From Aliiglaciecola sp. CAU 1673 (GTDB lineage: Bacteria > Pseudomonadota > Gammaproteobacteria > Enterobacterales > Alteromonadaceae): 64,000 nt of DNA. The position numbers and the translations under genes were made by a program. Where the stretch lies: contig NZ_JARHUG010000002.1 in NCBI RefSeq assembly GCF_029223185.1, forward strand, positions 186,001 to 250,000. The letters run 5' to 3'. Under the pieces are notes generated by a model. That model was not told the DNA's origin. It saw only the letters and a list, made by a program, of their open reading frames with translations, and made no database searches. Of the stretch, positions 9,780 to 18,623 are shown piece by piece (within the stretch, counting starts at the first letter, position 1; each line of letters begins with the position of its first letter).

Positions 9780-10238
9780 TTAACGTCTTAACAGCCCGTG
9801 CAAAGTGAAAATGGGGATTAACAGTAAGCCGCACAAGGTATGCACGATGGCGCTAGATACTTGCGTTTCGATGCTGCCAGCATAATACAGGCCCAATGCA
9901 CTGGCACCGAGTAACAAGAAGGTGATGGCGTTCACTGTGCCAGTGAGTCTGTGTTTTGCACGGCGCCAATTGTTACGCATATGCGCCTGCCACAAGGCAC
10001 CAATCAGCATGCTGATAATCCAGCCTGTGGCTGCATGCAGGAAGAGCACCGGTACACGCAGGTCACGCGGCAACTGCCAGTCAATAAGGATATCCAGTTT
10101 GAATTCGAGCATGGCCGGGATCAGCAATAAACCAGAGACCAGCACAGCCAGTACTACAAATAGTAAGATGGGATAAAAGTTGTCTGGATAACCTTTAATT
10201 CTGCGCATGGTTTTGGTTCTTTTTCTACTCGCCGCCAT
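9780..10238 (-). CDS. Small four-helix membrane protein, candidate cytochrome b-like partner of ApbE module
   Basis: 152-residue membrane protein with four hydrophobic segments (about 20-42, 60-80, 100-118, 130-148). Histidines lie in or beside the second segment (FLHAATGWIISMLIGALWQAH) and in the fourth (SAIVHTLCGLLLIPIFTLHG), a layout compatible with b-haem ligands as in small cytochromes linked to flavinylated redox proteins (DUF4405-like). That assignment is inference. It is the last gene of a leftward operon; its start overlaps the ApbE end by 14 bases, so translation is probably coupled. A second start 10 codons in (MRRIKGY) is possible. Confidence 0.6.
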   Translation of the reverse strand: MAASRKRTKTMRRIKGYPDNFYPILLFVVLAVLVSGLLLIPAMLEFKLDILIDWQLPRDLRVPVLFLHAATGWIISMLIGALWQAHMRNNWRRAKHRLTGTVNAITFLLLGASALGLYYAGSIETQVSSAIVHTLCGLLLIPIFTLHGLLRR

Positions 10239-11067
10239 GTAGGGCGGGCAGTTTACCCTTTAACGACGCAATAATCTCTTTTCGCGCTTGTCCCTCAATG
10301 CCGACAAACACTTTCGTCAGGGCGTCGGCACGCCAGGCAAAGCGGCTCTGCACGCTGATAATTTCCTCTGTCTGTGGCGAGGGAATGCCGTCTTTGGCGA
10401 TGATGGCACTGGTAAAGTCCTGCACCTGAAAACCGGCGTATCGGGAGCTGGCCAAAGCACAATTATGCAGCTTCAGTGGTTGTTGATAGCCATCCACATC
10501 ACGGATTTTGACTGCAAGGCTTTGCTCGCCAAATACTCTGAGATCGCCCCCGGCATTCACCCAACCGCCTTTAACACCGGCCTTTCTTAATGCGCTTACC
10601 GCCATATCGACCGCATAGCCTTTGGCGATACCATCCAGGGTGATAACAACGGGACGCTTGAGTCTGACCTGATGGCCTTGCAGTTCGATATCCCGTGCAT
10701 CACCTCTATCGAGATAGTCATGTTCGACGAAGCAGGGTAGCAGGCCCTTTCGGGTGAGCTCTCCGCCCACGGTGACATTAAATCTGTCCTGAGTCTGTTG
10801 TCCCAGTGCTTTCGCCAGACGAAGTACCCGGCGAGTATGACGATGCAGCGACAACCAGACTCCCGGACGCCGGTTTAGCAGCGTCAGTTCGCTGTCCGCT
10901 GCATGGCCATTCAGCAACTGCTCAATATTGGCAATAGCAGCAAAAGCTCTTTCCAGACAAACAGCCACTGATAAACTGCCGACCTGGTTTTGCTGAGTAA
11001 ATCCTACTTCAACAAAGGTACCGAGCAGTGGCTTAACGCGTCTGTGGATCAAAGGCGCCACCGGCAA
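10225..11067 (-). CDS. apbE: FAD:protein FMN transferase (ApbE family)
   Basis: ApbE transfers FMN from FAD to a Thr of extracytoplasmic flavoproteins. 280 residues. Visible family parts: RRVKPLLGTFVEV at the N terminus, LDGIAKGYAVDMAVSALRKAGVKGGWVNAGGDLRV (nucleotide-binding core), and the RADALTKVFVG segment near the C terminus. No clear signal peptide or lipobox is present at the chosen ATG, unusual for an enzyme acting outside the cytoplasm; translation from a start further upstream within the overlapping gene is not excluded. It overlaps the FMN-binding gene by 35 bases, which strongly suggests that protein is its substrate. Confidence 0.9.
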   Translation of the reverse strand: MPVAPLIHRRVKPLLGTFVEVGFTQQNQVGSLSVAVCLERAFAAIANIEQLLNGHAADSELTLLNRRPGVWLSLHRHTRRVLRLAKALGQQTQDRFNVTVGGELTRKGLLPCFVEHDYLDRGDARDIELQGHQVRLKRPVVITLDGIAKGYAVDMAVSALRKAGVKGGWVNAGGDLRVFGEQSLAVKIRDVDGYQQPLKLHNCALASSRYAGFQVQDFTSAIIAKDGIPSPQTEEIISVQSRFAWRADALTKVFVGIEGQARKEIIASLKGKLPALHGGE

Positions 11068-11614
11068 TCTGGTTACTGGCCAGGAATTGTTGGTGAACTA
11101 CTAACAGGCGCTTAACCCCGTCGGTTAAGTTGCGACAACTTAAGGTGGCACCGCTGATATTCATAATATCTTCGTCCAGCTTAAGCTTGGCATTCACGTC
11201 CTTGCCTTCAAACTGCTTGCGCCAATTGGCTTGCCTGACCTTATCGCCGTGGGTTTCACGGTAACTCATGATTTCCATGCCAAGCACTTTGCCCTCGGGG
11301 GAGAGCGCCAGGGCATAGGTGATATATTCATGTTTGCCGACCACATCATCGACGATAAACCAGCCTTTAAACTGCCCTTGGGCTTGGACGCGCCAGATGG
11401 GTTGTTGGTCTTGACGCTGTCTGACGCCTGCCAGGTCCTTGATACGATCTTTGTCATCATCGCTAAAGGGCAGCGGGCTCTCGATAAAGGTGTCGGCGCC
11501 GGGGAAAAGTGCCTGCTGTGCATCGCTAACTGAGAAGTAGTTGACTGCATAGGCCGGCACTGACAGTGCCGCCACCGGAAACAGCCAGAGGCTGTTAAGA
11601 CCATCGAAATGCAT
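11033..11614 (-). CDS. Secreted FMN-binding domain protein (likely ApbE substrate)
   Basis: 193 residues with a signal-peptide-like start (LWLFPVAALSVPAYA). The FMN-binding domain includes the flavinylation motif SGATLSCRNLTDGVK; in this family the Thr of S-G-A-T carries covalent FMN attached by ApbE. An upstream block YALALSPEGKVLGMEIMSYRETHGDKV is typical of the fold seen in NqrC and RnfG. ATG 11614 is chosen over the longer frame (to 11698) because AAAGGAAAT precedes it and the signal peptide follows. It lies 49 bases downstream of the DUF6662-like gene and overlaps apbE. Probable role: one-electron carrier in a periplasmic electron-transfer chain. Confidence 0.87.
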   Translation of the reverse strand: MHFDGLNSLWLFPVAALSVPAYAVNYFSVSDAQQALFPGADTFIESPLPFSDDDKDRIKDLAGVRQRQDQQPIWRVQAQGQFKGWFIVDDVVGKHEYITYALALSPEGKVLGMEIMSYRETHGDKVRQANWRKQFEGKDVNAKLKLDEDIMNISGATLSCRNLTDGVKRLLVVHQQFLASNQIAGGAFDPQTR

Positions 11615-11663
11615 TGTGCTATTTCCTTTGTTAAAATGCCTGGGACAGACCCGGGCAGATTTC

Positions 11664-12569
11664 TCAGAAGTTGTAAGCCACCACCAACTTGACTTCATTT
11701 TTTGTTTTTTCTATCAGGTGCAAATCATCGTCCATCTGGTTTTCATATTGCTCACCGCCTCCGGAGAGTTGGTTGAACCAGGTCAGGGTGGCCCACCAAT
11801 CGGCCGTACCGTAGTGCAGGGTCGGACCGGCAAAGACAGACCAGCGCTCCTGACCCACTTCGGTTTCAAACTCGGTTTCATAGAAGGTCTCAATACCGAT
11901 AAACCATTTAGGGGCGAATCGGTAGCTAAGTCCGGTGCCAAATTTCAGCTCGATTTCCATTTCAGGATCGGTTGGCCACTCGAAGTCTTCGGGTAAATCG
12001 TCAATCTCGGCGCGATCCGCATAGGTGGCTTCCACACCGCCGTTGGCTGCCCAAATCAGCTCTCCTTCAAGGAAATATTTTTGCAAAAGTAGTTCCGATT
12101 CCAGGGAGTAGGTGTCTTTGTCCTGGCCGGAGTGGGGGTCTATCCAGTCATAGTTGAAGCTCATATAACCAGAGAGGCCGATATCGTCCTTGGCCGGGCT
12201 TAAGAACATATATTTCATTGAAGCTTCGACACCAGAAAACTTTAATCCGTTGTCTACCGCTTTGGGAAGGTAACCATCGATAATCAAGCCGGACGTTTCC
12301 AGGCTTTGCATTTTCAGAGCGACACCTGTGGAGAATCTGTTGCTGACACCATATTCCAGTTCAGTGGCCAGGTTGTAGGCTGTGTAATCGCCTTGCCCCT
12401 TGTCGGAGCGACGCTTGATCGCCTGATACAACTCGATGGCCCCCTCAGGTAAGGTCTCCGCGCCTTTTACAAAACCAAACAGGCTTTCGGTGGCCTGAGC
12501 GGGAAGTGTCAGCGCGCTGCTCAAGGCAATCGCGGTGGCCAGAGGAGAGAGGCGGGTGATAACAGACAT
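11664..12569 (-). CDS. DUF6662-like outer-membrane beta-barrel protein
   Basis: 301-residue secreted protein: signal peptide (LSPLATAIALSSALTLPAQA), then alternating amphipathic strands with aromatic belts (for example YMSFNYDWIDP, LTWFNQLSGGGEQYENQMDD), ending in a C-terminal Phe (VVAYNF), the usual beta-barrel assembly signal. I take it as a DUF6662-type outer-membrane protein; its molecular role is unknown. It is the first gene of the leftward operon with the FMN-binding protein, ApbE and the small membrane protein, and a Fur box lies about 70 bases upstream. ATG 12569 has GGAG at six-base spacing; an in-frame ATG at 12581 lies within that ribosome site. Confidence 0.72.
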   Translation of the reverse strand: MSVITRLSPLATAIALSSALTLPAQATESLFGFVKGAETLPEGAIELYQAIKRRSDKGQGDYTAYNLATELEYGVSNRFSTGVALKMQSLETSGLIIDGYLPKAVDNGLKFSGVEASMKYMFLSPAKDDIGLSGYMSFNYDWIDPHSGQDKDTYSLESELLLQKYFLEGELIWAANGGVEATYADRAEIDDLPEDFEWPTDPEMEIELKFGTGLSYRFAPKWFIGIETFYETEFETEVGQERWSVFAGPTLHYGTADWWATLTWFNQLSGGGEQYENQMDDDLHLIEKTKNEVKLVVAYNF

Positions 12570-12639
12570 GCATTGCTCCATTCAGTGTTATTGGTGTATT
12601 CCAAAGAGGAGCCGAACTATATGCGCATGCGGATATAAA

Positions 12640-12654
12640 TGCAAATGATTATCA
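12640..12654 (-). promoter_or_regulatory. Fur box upstream of the flavinylation operon
   Basis: TGCAAATGATTATCA matches the 7-1-7 Fur consensus TGATAATnATTATCA at 12 of 14 positions, with the right half exact. It lies about 70 bases before the first gene of the leftward operon. Iron-repressed expression of that operon is inferred from this. Confidence 0.65.
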
Positions 12655-12702
12655 TATGCTTTGGTTGAGGGTGAGAATTCGCAAATACGGAAGGTAAAAT
12701 GA

Positions 12703-14007
12703 TCAAGCCATGGGCAGTTGCAATTTGGCTACGGCGCCTTGCGCACCTTGGCGGGTTGACAGACTTAAGCTACCGCCATGGGCTTCGGCAATCTGACGGC
12801 TCAGCACTAAACCAATACCCGAACCAGAAGCTTTGGTGGTGTAAAAGGGGGTAAACAAATTCTCTGCATTGCTGATCCCAGGCCCGCTGTCCAGCACTTC
12901 CAAAAGCAGCCAACCATGTTCGGTATGCCATCGGATCTCCACTCGCGCCTCAGGCTTGTCCACCATCGCCTCAAAAGCGTTCTTCACCAGGTTAATCAGA
13001 AGCTGCTCCAATTGGTCCGCGTCCAAAAGCAATTGCACATCTTCCCCCACCAGGGAAAGACGCTGACTACCAAAAATAGCGGCGACTTTATCCAGTATCG
13101 GGCGCAAAGGCTGATAGCGCCGCTGCGGCTCAGGCAGATGGGTAAGGCGACTGTAGCTTTGGGTAAAGCGCTGCAATGATGTAGCTCGCTGGCTGATAAT
13201 CCCCAGGCCCTCGAGCACATCGTCCTGATGCTCAAAGTCTTGATTGGCCAGCAGCCGTTTAAGGCTGTCGCTTAAGGACGCAATGGGGGCAAGACTGTTA
13301 TTGATTTCATGACTTAACACCCTCACCAGTCTTTGCCAGGCACGGCGCTCTGCAGCCCGCAGCATTTGCCGTACATCGGTGATAAACAGCAGATGATGAC
13401 GGCGGCCACCAGACTGGTAGTGATCGCGATACAAACGCCATTGGCCCTTGGCACCGGGAAAATCCCAGTCCAGCACTGCGCCGGCGGGGGCATCGGCCAG
13501 ATTGTTAATGCCAAGCTGATTCAATGTTTGTCCCTTAAGATTTTCAGCCTCTTGTTGTAGCAAGCGACAGAAGCTGCCGTTTATAAGCTGAATCTTGTGC
13601 TTGTCATCGTAAGCCAGAATAGCCACGTCAATTTGGCGGTTGATTTTGTCCATCAACAGCGCCGTTTCATGCACCTGCGCCCGCTGCTGACTGAGGGTGT
13701 CGGCCAAGGCATTGAGCTGGGTAAGCAAGGCTGTTTGCGCATTTTTGCCGGCCTTTTCCCGGCCCCGTAGACTTAAGTCGCCTCTGATCATGGCTTCCAT
13801 AAGGCTGGAGAGGGTATTGAACTGCTGATCCAGGCGTTCATGCAGCCTATACAGGCTGTACAAAATGGTCAGCGTCAGTAGCAGACTTAAGAGTACTGCC
13901 AGATAGACTGAAACTTCTATTTGCCAGAGCAGAATCAGAAAGCCTAAGGCGGCAGGCAGACTAGCCAGCAAAAAAAGGCCCAGCAACTGGCGATACAGAT
14001 TGCTCAC
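12703..14007 (-). CDS. Sensor histidine kinase, NtrY-like, partner of the sigma-54 regulator
   Basis: 434 residues. Two membrane helices near the N terminus (about 9-28 and 33-52) with almost no periplasmic loop suggest sensing within the membrane or through a partner. A PAS-like region follows (DVAILAYDDKHKIQLINGSF), then the phosphoacceptor box RVLSHEINNSLAPIASLSDSL and an ATPase domain (NLVKNAFEAM, LDSGPGI, GSGIGLVLSRQIAEAHGG). It starts at GTG 14007 with a four-base GTGA overlap with the response regulator upstream, so they are a cognate pair. Together with the adjacent exporter it probably forms an envelope-sensing circuit. Confidence 0.9.
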   Translation of the reverse strand: MSNLYRQLLGLFLLASLPAALGFLILLWQIEVSVYLAVLLSLLLTLTILYSLYRLHERLDQQFNTLSSLMEAMIRGDLSLRGREKAGKNAQTALLTQLNALADTLSQQRAQVHETALLMDKINRQIDVAILAYDDKHKIQLINGSFCRLLQQEAENLKGQTLNQLGINNLADAPAGAVLDWDFPGAKGQWRLYRDHYQSGGRRHHLLFITDVRQMLRAAERRAWQRLVRVLSHEINNSLAPIASLSDSLKRLLANQDFEHQDDVLEGLGIISQRATSLQRFTQSYSRLTHLPEPQRRYQPLRPILDKVAAIFGSQRLSLVGEDVQLLLDADQLEQLLINLVKNAFEAMVDKPEARVEIRWHTEHGWLLLEVLDSGPGISNAENLFTPFYTTKASGSGIGLVLSRQIAEAHGGSLSLSTRQGAQGAVAKLQLPMA

Positions 14008-15401
14008 AGCTGGTATTTCTCCAGGCGGCGGTAGAACGCGCTGCGGCTAAGGCCCAGGGAGCGGGCACACTCTTGCATATTACCCTGGTAGTGGCTAAGC
14101 CGGGCCTTTATCACTTGCCGTTCGATATCATCCAAAGATTGCTCTTCAAATTCCATAGTCTCGGTTGCTAAAGCTTTCACCGGGCTTAACTGCAAGTGCT
14201 CTGGCTCAATGCTTTGCCCCTGACAAAGCACCACAGCGCGCTCGATACAATGAGCCAGCTCTCGGATATTGCCGGGCCAGTCATATTGCTCCAAGGTCTT
14301 CTGCGCCCCTTCGCTCAGTGTTAGTTGCGTTTTCTTGTAGCGCGCACAGGCGCTTTTCAGGAAAAGCGCCGCCATGGGGGCAATGTCCTCTACCCGCCTG
14401 CGCAGAGGGGGTATTTCCACTACCAGGCTGTTAAGCCGGTAGAGTAAATCCTGGCGAAACTGTCCCTGGCTGACCATGCTGTTGAGATCGGCGTTAGTGG
14501 CGCAGATCACCCGCACATTCACCTGCTGAGTTTGCTGGGCGCCGACTTTTTCAAAGCTATGCTGCTCCAAAACACGTAACAGTTTGCTCTGCTGGCCCAA
14601 TGGAATATTGCCAATTTCATCCAGGAACAGGCTGCCGCCATCGGCCAATTCGAAGCGACCGATGCGGGTTTGCTTGGCATCCGTAAAGGCGCCTCGCACA
14701 TGACCGAACATCTCACTTTCAAACAGATTTTCCGGAATGGCGCCCATATTGACCTGGATCAGCGGTCCGTCGCGCCGGGCCGAGTGCTGGTGAATATACT
14801 CCGCCAACAGGCTTTTGCCGGTGCCGTTCTCGCCCAGGATCAAAATATTGATATCCACTGCCGCCGCCTGCAACAATTGTTCGAGCAGACGCTTCATCAG
14901 GGGAGATTCGGCTACCAGTTGACTGCTGCTACCTTGTTGCAACTGCTTTTTCAGCAGTTGATTTTCTTCCTGCAGACGGGCCGACTGGCGGCGTTGTCCG
15001 GCCAATTGCAGCTGGTTACGCAGGGTCGTTAGTAAGCGTGTGTTCTCCCAGGGCTTTTGTACAAAATCCCCGGCGCCATTTTGCATGCATGCCACCGCCA
15101 GTTCAATGCTGGCCCAGCCGGTCATGACCACTATTGGAAGCTGTTCATCCAGCTCTCTGAGTTTGGCTATCAGGGCCATGCCTTCCTTGCCAGAGGTGGT
15201 ATCCATGCCGTAATTCAAATCCAGCAGGGCCAGGTCCCACTGCTGTTGTTTGACGTAAAATTCGGCCTCGGCCGGGGTGGAACAGGTTTGTACCTCGAAG
15301 CCTTCGCTACGCAGTAAAATACGTAGAGAGGAAAGAATGGCCTGATCATCATCGGCCACCAAAATCTTGGCGGCCGCTTTGTCGTTGCTTTGCATTGGCA
15401 T
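14004..15401 (-). CDS. Sigma-54-dependent response regulator (REC-AAA+-Fis)
   Basis: 465 residues. A receiver occupies 10-130 with Asp61 (ALLDLNY) as phosphosite. The sigma-54 AAA+ domain has Walker A GENGTGKS, the DEIGNIPLG Walker B region, and a sigma-54-contact loop read as GAFTDA rather than the common GAFTGA. A Fis-type DNA-binding helix pair ends the protein (ECARSLGLSRSAFYRRLEKYQL). It is cotranscribed with the kinase that follows. The likely target is the exporter operon, whose upstream DNA has a -24/-12 promoter (19919-19933) and two palindromes (19987-20000, 20021-20034). ATG 15401 or 15395 could start it. Confidence 0.93.
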   Translation of the reverse strand: MPMQSNDKAAAKILVADDDQAILSSLRILLRSEGFEVQTCSTPAEAEFYVKQQQWDLALLDLNYGMDTTSGKEGMALIAKLRELDEQLPIVVMTGWASIELAVACMQNGAGDFVQKPWENTRLLTTLRNQLQLAGQRRQSARLQEENQLLKKQLQQGSSSQLVAESPLMKRLLEQLLQAAAVDINILILGENGTGKSLLAEYIHQHSARRDGPLIQVNMGAIPENLFESEMFGHVRGAFTDAKQTRIGRFELADGGSLFLDEIGNIPLGQQSKLLRVLEQHSFEKVGAQQTQQVNVRVICATNADLNSMVSQGQFRQDLLYRLNSLVVEIPPLRRRVEDIAPMAALFLKSACARYKKTQLTLSEGAQKTLEQYDWPGNIRELAHCIERAVVLCQGQSIEPEHLQLSPVKALATETMEFEEQSLDDIERQVIKARLSHYQGNMQECARSLGLSRSAFYRRLEKYQL

Positions 15402-15451
15402 TATTGCTTTTTTGGAATGGCACTAGCCTAGAGCTTTTTTATCTGGCAAGC

Positions 15452-15469
15452 CAGGGGCAATCGCCCCTG
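15452..15469 (-). other. Short GC-rich hairpin after the permease gene
   Basis: CAGGGGC and GCCCCTG pair around a four-base loop just after the permease stop codon. There is no immediate T-run on the transcribed strand, so it could attenuate or stabilise rather than terminate, and the exporter and regulator genes may be one transcript. Confidence 0.4.
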
Positions 15470-15476
15470 AACTCGT

Positions 15477-17900
15477 TTACTCATAGCGAAGGGCTGCACT
15501 GGGATGCAAACGCAGGGCTTTGAAGGTAGGTACCAACGTAGCCATCATGACTACCACTGCAATCAGCAGAGGAATGCCGATAAACAAGCCAGACAGAACC
15601 CAGTCCGGGGTCCGCAGCATTTCTGCCAGGGACAAGCCGATAGCCATGGCCAGTCCCAGTCCAATCACCAGACCAATCATCAGTTGCTTGGCACCTTGCC
15701 AGGCGTAGAGCTTAATCACATCGCTATCCTGCGCGCCCAAGGCTCGGCGCACGCCAATTTCCTGGGTCCGGCGGGTGATTGTATTGGACATAACACCATA
15801 AATGCCGCTGATAGCCAGTAGCAGCGTGACAACCCCAAACACCAGGAACATTTTGCTGGCGAAGCCAATGCCTGCGGTGTTGCGATCAAGCACTTGTTGG
15901 TAACTTTTGATGTTGTAGGCAGGGATCTCACGATCCAGGCGCTTGAGGGCGATATCCAACTGTTTCAGGGCTTGCTGTTCGTTGCCCTGATGTTCAATCA
16001 CCACTGACAAGAAGCTGCTTGGCGATTGTGCAACAGGCGCATAGATGCTGGGCATGGTCAGGGCATGGCTGGTGGGCTGACCATGGATCACATGTTCAAT
16101 CACGCCCACTACGGTGCGCCAGGGGGTATCATTGCCATTATCTGCAATTTGCAGGCGCTTGCCGATGGCGGATTGACCCGGCCAGTATTTATCAGCCAGA
16201 GACTGGGTGATAAGGACTACATCAAGGCTGTCAGCGTTGTCGGTATCTGTCAGGTAGCGGCCTTCAATCAGATCAATGCCGACCGGTGCCAAAGAGCCGG
16301 GCAACACACTGACGAAGTTGTATCGGGGATAGTCCTTGCCGCTGTCTTCCTGATCTTCAATCCTGACGTTTGGCCCCCAGGCGTAGTTGCCGGGCAAAGT
16401 GCTGAACAAGCTGACAGCCTTAATGCTGGACTGGCTCTGCAGTTCCTGCTTCAGGCTTTCAAAGAATCTGACTTGTGCCGTTGGTTCCTCATAGAGGTCA
16501 GTGGTTAATCCTATGCGGGCGGTCAGACGATTATCTGTTTGTACTCCATAGTCGATATGGGTGGCAAGATAAGTGGAAATGATCATCAAACCCGCCAGAA
16601 TAAGTACGGCGCTGGACAGTGCGACTTCCATGGTCACCAGGATCTTGGCAGCGCGACCTTCTTTTTTGCTCAAGGCGCCGCGGGTGCCGTCACGAAGGGC
16701 ACTATTAACATTGCTTTTGCTGGCTTTTAAGGCTGGCAGCATGCCGGTCATGAAAATGGTAAACACAGTGATTAACGCTGTCGCAATCATGGTGTCGCTG
16801 TCCAGGCCAAACTTCCACCAGTAGAAGGGTTTGCCATCGACGAAGGTGGTCACCACCTCGGTGGAGATATCCAATGCCCAGCCGGCCAGAAGTAATGACA
16901 AGACTGCACCACTGACACAGATGATCAGGCTTTCCCACATCATCTGCATGACCAAACGATGACGGGGAGCGCCAAGGGCGACTCGGATGGCCACTTCTTT
17001 TGCACGCTCATTGGCACGGGCCAACAACAGGTTGCCCACATTGATACAAGCGAGCAGCAGAATAAAACCCGCCACGCTGAACATCATAATGGTAATGATG
17101 TCACCGCCGCTACCCTGCACTGACATGGCATAGGTGGTGACGTACCCACTGCGACCCGCATTAGTTTGAGGGAATTTGGCTTCTACCTCTTTAAAAATGC
17201 TACGGACCTCTTCATTGGCAGCCGCCATACTGACACCGGGTTTTAGTTTGGCAAACATGGCCACGGAGATTTCACCACGGTTGGTGTTGAGGACGGTTTT
17301 TTTCAAAGGCAGCCAAAGTTCAGTGCGCTCCGGGAATTCGTAGCCAGAAGGCATGACACCTATGACCTCGGTCATCTCACCGTTGATCTTTACCAGTCGT
17401 CCAAGAATGGCAGGATCACCGGCAAAGTGGGCCTGCCAGGTATCATAGCCCAATACCACCACAGGTTTGGCTCCCTCGAGCGCTTCCTGCGCGGTAAAGG
17501 TACGGCCAAGTAATGGTTGAGTTTGGGTAAAGCTGAACATATGAGGCTCGGTAAAGGTACCCAGAAAGCGGCGCGCCGCATCATTGCCACTGACATTGGC
17601 CGTGCCGTTAAAATACAGGCCCATTTCATCCAGACTTTGCAGGCGGCTTTTTAACTCTGACGCATCATGCAGCTCCATGGAGCCACCGTTGAACTGTGTG
17701 CCGTTGACCAAGCTATCTACCACTACCATGCGCTCGCCTTCGGCAAAGGGCAGTGGCTTAATCATCATGCTGTTAAGAAAGGAATACAGGTAGATGGAGA
17801 TGGCCATTCCGGCGGTTATCACTAGCAGCGCCAATAGGCTAAAGCCTGGGTTGCGCAACAACAGGCGCAAAGCGTATTTAAAATCCAAAAAGCTGTTCAT
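15477..17900 (-). CDS. ABC transporter permease, MacB/FtsX type (ADOP-like, duplicated)
   Basis: 807-residue inner-membrane protein. It has an N-terminal membrane helix (about 18-42) followed by a large periplasmic MacB core domain, a three-helix FtsX segment around 270-400 (ACINVGNLLLARANERAKEVAIRVALGAPRHRLV), a second periplasmic domain, and a second FtsX segment at the C terminus (TRRTQEIGVRRALGAQDSDVI). The repeated E-I/V-GVRRALGA motif marks the two halves. Such permeases act as mechanotransmitters in type VII ABC systems and pump substrates from the periplasm via a HlyD-type adaptor. It lies 8 bases after the ATPase gene. The substrate (peptide, lipid or antibiotic) is unknown. Confidence 0.92.
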   Translation of the reverse strand: MNSFLDFKYALRLLLRNPGFSLLALLVITAGMAISIYLYSFLNSMMIKPLPFAEGERMVVVDSLVNGTQFNGGSMELHDASELKSRLQSLDEMGLYFNGTANVSGNDAARRFLGTFTEPHMFSFTQTQPLLGRTFTAQEALEGAKPVVVLGYDTWQAHFAGDPAILGRLVKINGEMTEVIGVMPSGYEFPERTELWLPLKKTVLNTNRGEISVAMFAKLKPGVSMAAANEEVRSIFKEVEAKFPQTNAGRSGYVTTYAMSVQGSGGDIITIMMFSVAGFILLLACINVGNLLLARANERAKEVAIRVALGAPRHRLVMQMMWESLIICVSGAVLSLLLAGWALDISTEVVTTFVDGKPFYWWKFGLDSDTMIATALITVFTIFMTGMLPALKASKSNVNSALRDGTRGALSKKEGRAAKILVTMEVALSSAVLILAGLMIISTYLATHIDYGVQTDNRLTARIGLTTDLYEEPTAQVRFFESLKQELQSQSSIKAVSLFSTLPGNYAWGPNVRIEDQEDSGKDYPRYNFVSVLPGSLAPVGIDLIEGRYLTDTDNADSLDVVLITQSLADKYWPGQSAIGKRLQIADNGNDTPWRTVVGVIEHVIHGQPTSHALTMPSIYAPVAQSPSSFLSVVIEHQGNEQQALKQLDIALKRLDREIPAYNIKSYQQVLDRNTAGIGFASKMFLVFGVVTLLLAISGIYGVMSNTITRRTQEIGVRRALGAQDSDVIKLYAWQGAKQLMIGLVIGLGLAMAIGLSLAEMLRTPDWVLSGLFIGIPLLIAVVVMMATLVPTFKALRLHPSAALRYE

Positions 17901-17908
17901 TATGCCTC

Positions 17909-18613
17909 CTAGGCCGCAGCCATCTGAGTGACATCATCGGCTACCACCTTGCCATCAAAAAGCTCCACCTTGCGTTTGGCACGTTCGGCGCTGCGCGGAT
18001 CGTGGGTGACCATGCAAATAGTGGCGCCGTCCTGATGTAATTTATCCAGCAATGCCATTACCGCTTCGGCATTCTTTGAGTCCAAGTTGCCAGTCGGCTC
18101 GTCCGCCAGCAGGATGGCCGGACGACCGGCGATAGCCCGGGCTACGGCAACACGCTGTTGTTGGCCACCAGAAAGCTGCGACGGGTAGTGTTTGGCTCGA
18201 TGGCTCATATCCACTTTCTCAAGGGCCTCTGCCACCCAAGCTTTGCGCTCGGCTTTGGAGAGATCTTTACGATAGGTCAGGGGCAGTTCTACATTCTCTT
18301 CTACCGTCAGATCGCTAATCAGGTTAAAGGCCTGGAATACGAAACCAATATGCTGATTGCGGATAACTGCCTTTTCACTGTTGCTAAGGCTGCTGACTTC
18401 GTTGCCCTGAAGCTTGTAACTGCCGTCGCTGGAGTCATCCAACAGGCCAAGCAAAGACAGTAGGGTTGACTTGCCGCAGCCGGAAGGACCGGAGATAGAG
18501 ACGTACTCACCCTTCTCAATCACCAGACTAATATTGTCCAGGGCATGGGTTTCCACTTCGTCGGTGTGGAAAACTTTTTTAATTTGCTTTAGTTCCAACA
18601 GGGGCTTATTCAT
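17909..18613 (-). CDS. ABC transporter ATP-binding protein, LolD/MacB-type
   Basis: 234-residue ATPase subunit of the exporter. Walker [20 protein letters not shown]-loop [22 protein letters not shown], signature [14 protein letters not shown], Walker [14 protein letters not shown] and the H-loop [10 protein letters not shown] are all intact. ATG 18613 is chosen: AAGGAT lies upstream and [15 protein letters not shown] is the normal family start. The frame runs open a further 42 codons upstream, but that stretch overlaps the adaptor gene in a different reading frame and has no family similarity. Confidence 0.95.
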   Translation of the reverse strand: MNKPLLELKQIKKVFHTDEVETHALDNISLVIEKGEYVSISGPSGCGKSTLLSLLGLLDDSSDGSYKLQGNEVSSLSNSEKAVIRNQHIGFVFQAFNLISDLTVEENVELPLTYRKDLSKAERKAWVAEALEKVDMSHRAKHYPSQLSGGQQQRVAVARAIAGRPAILLADEPTGNLDSKNAEAVMALLDKLHQDGATICMVTHDPRSAERAKRKVELFDGKVVADDVTQMAAA

Positions 18614-18623
18614 GATTTTATCC

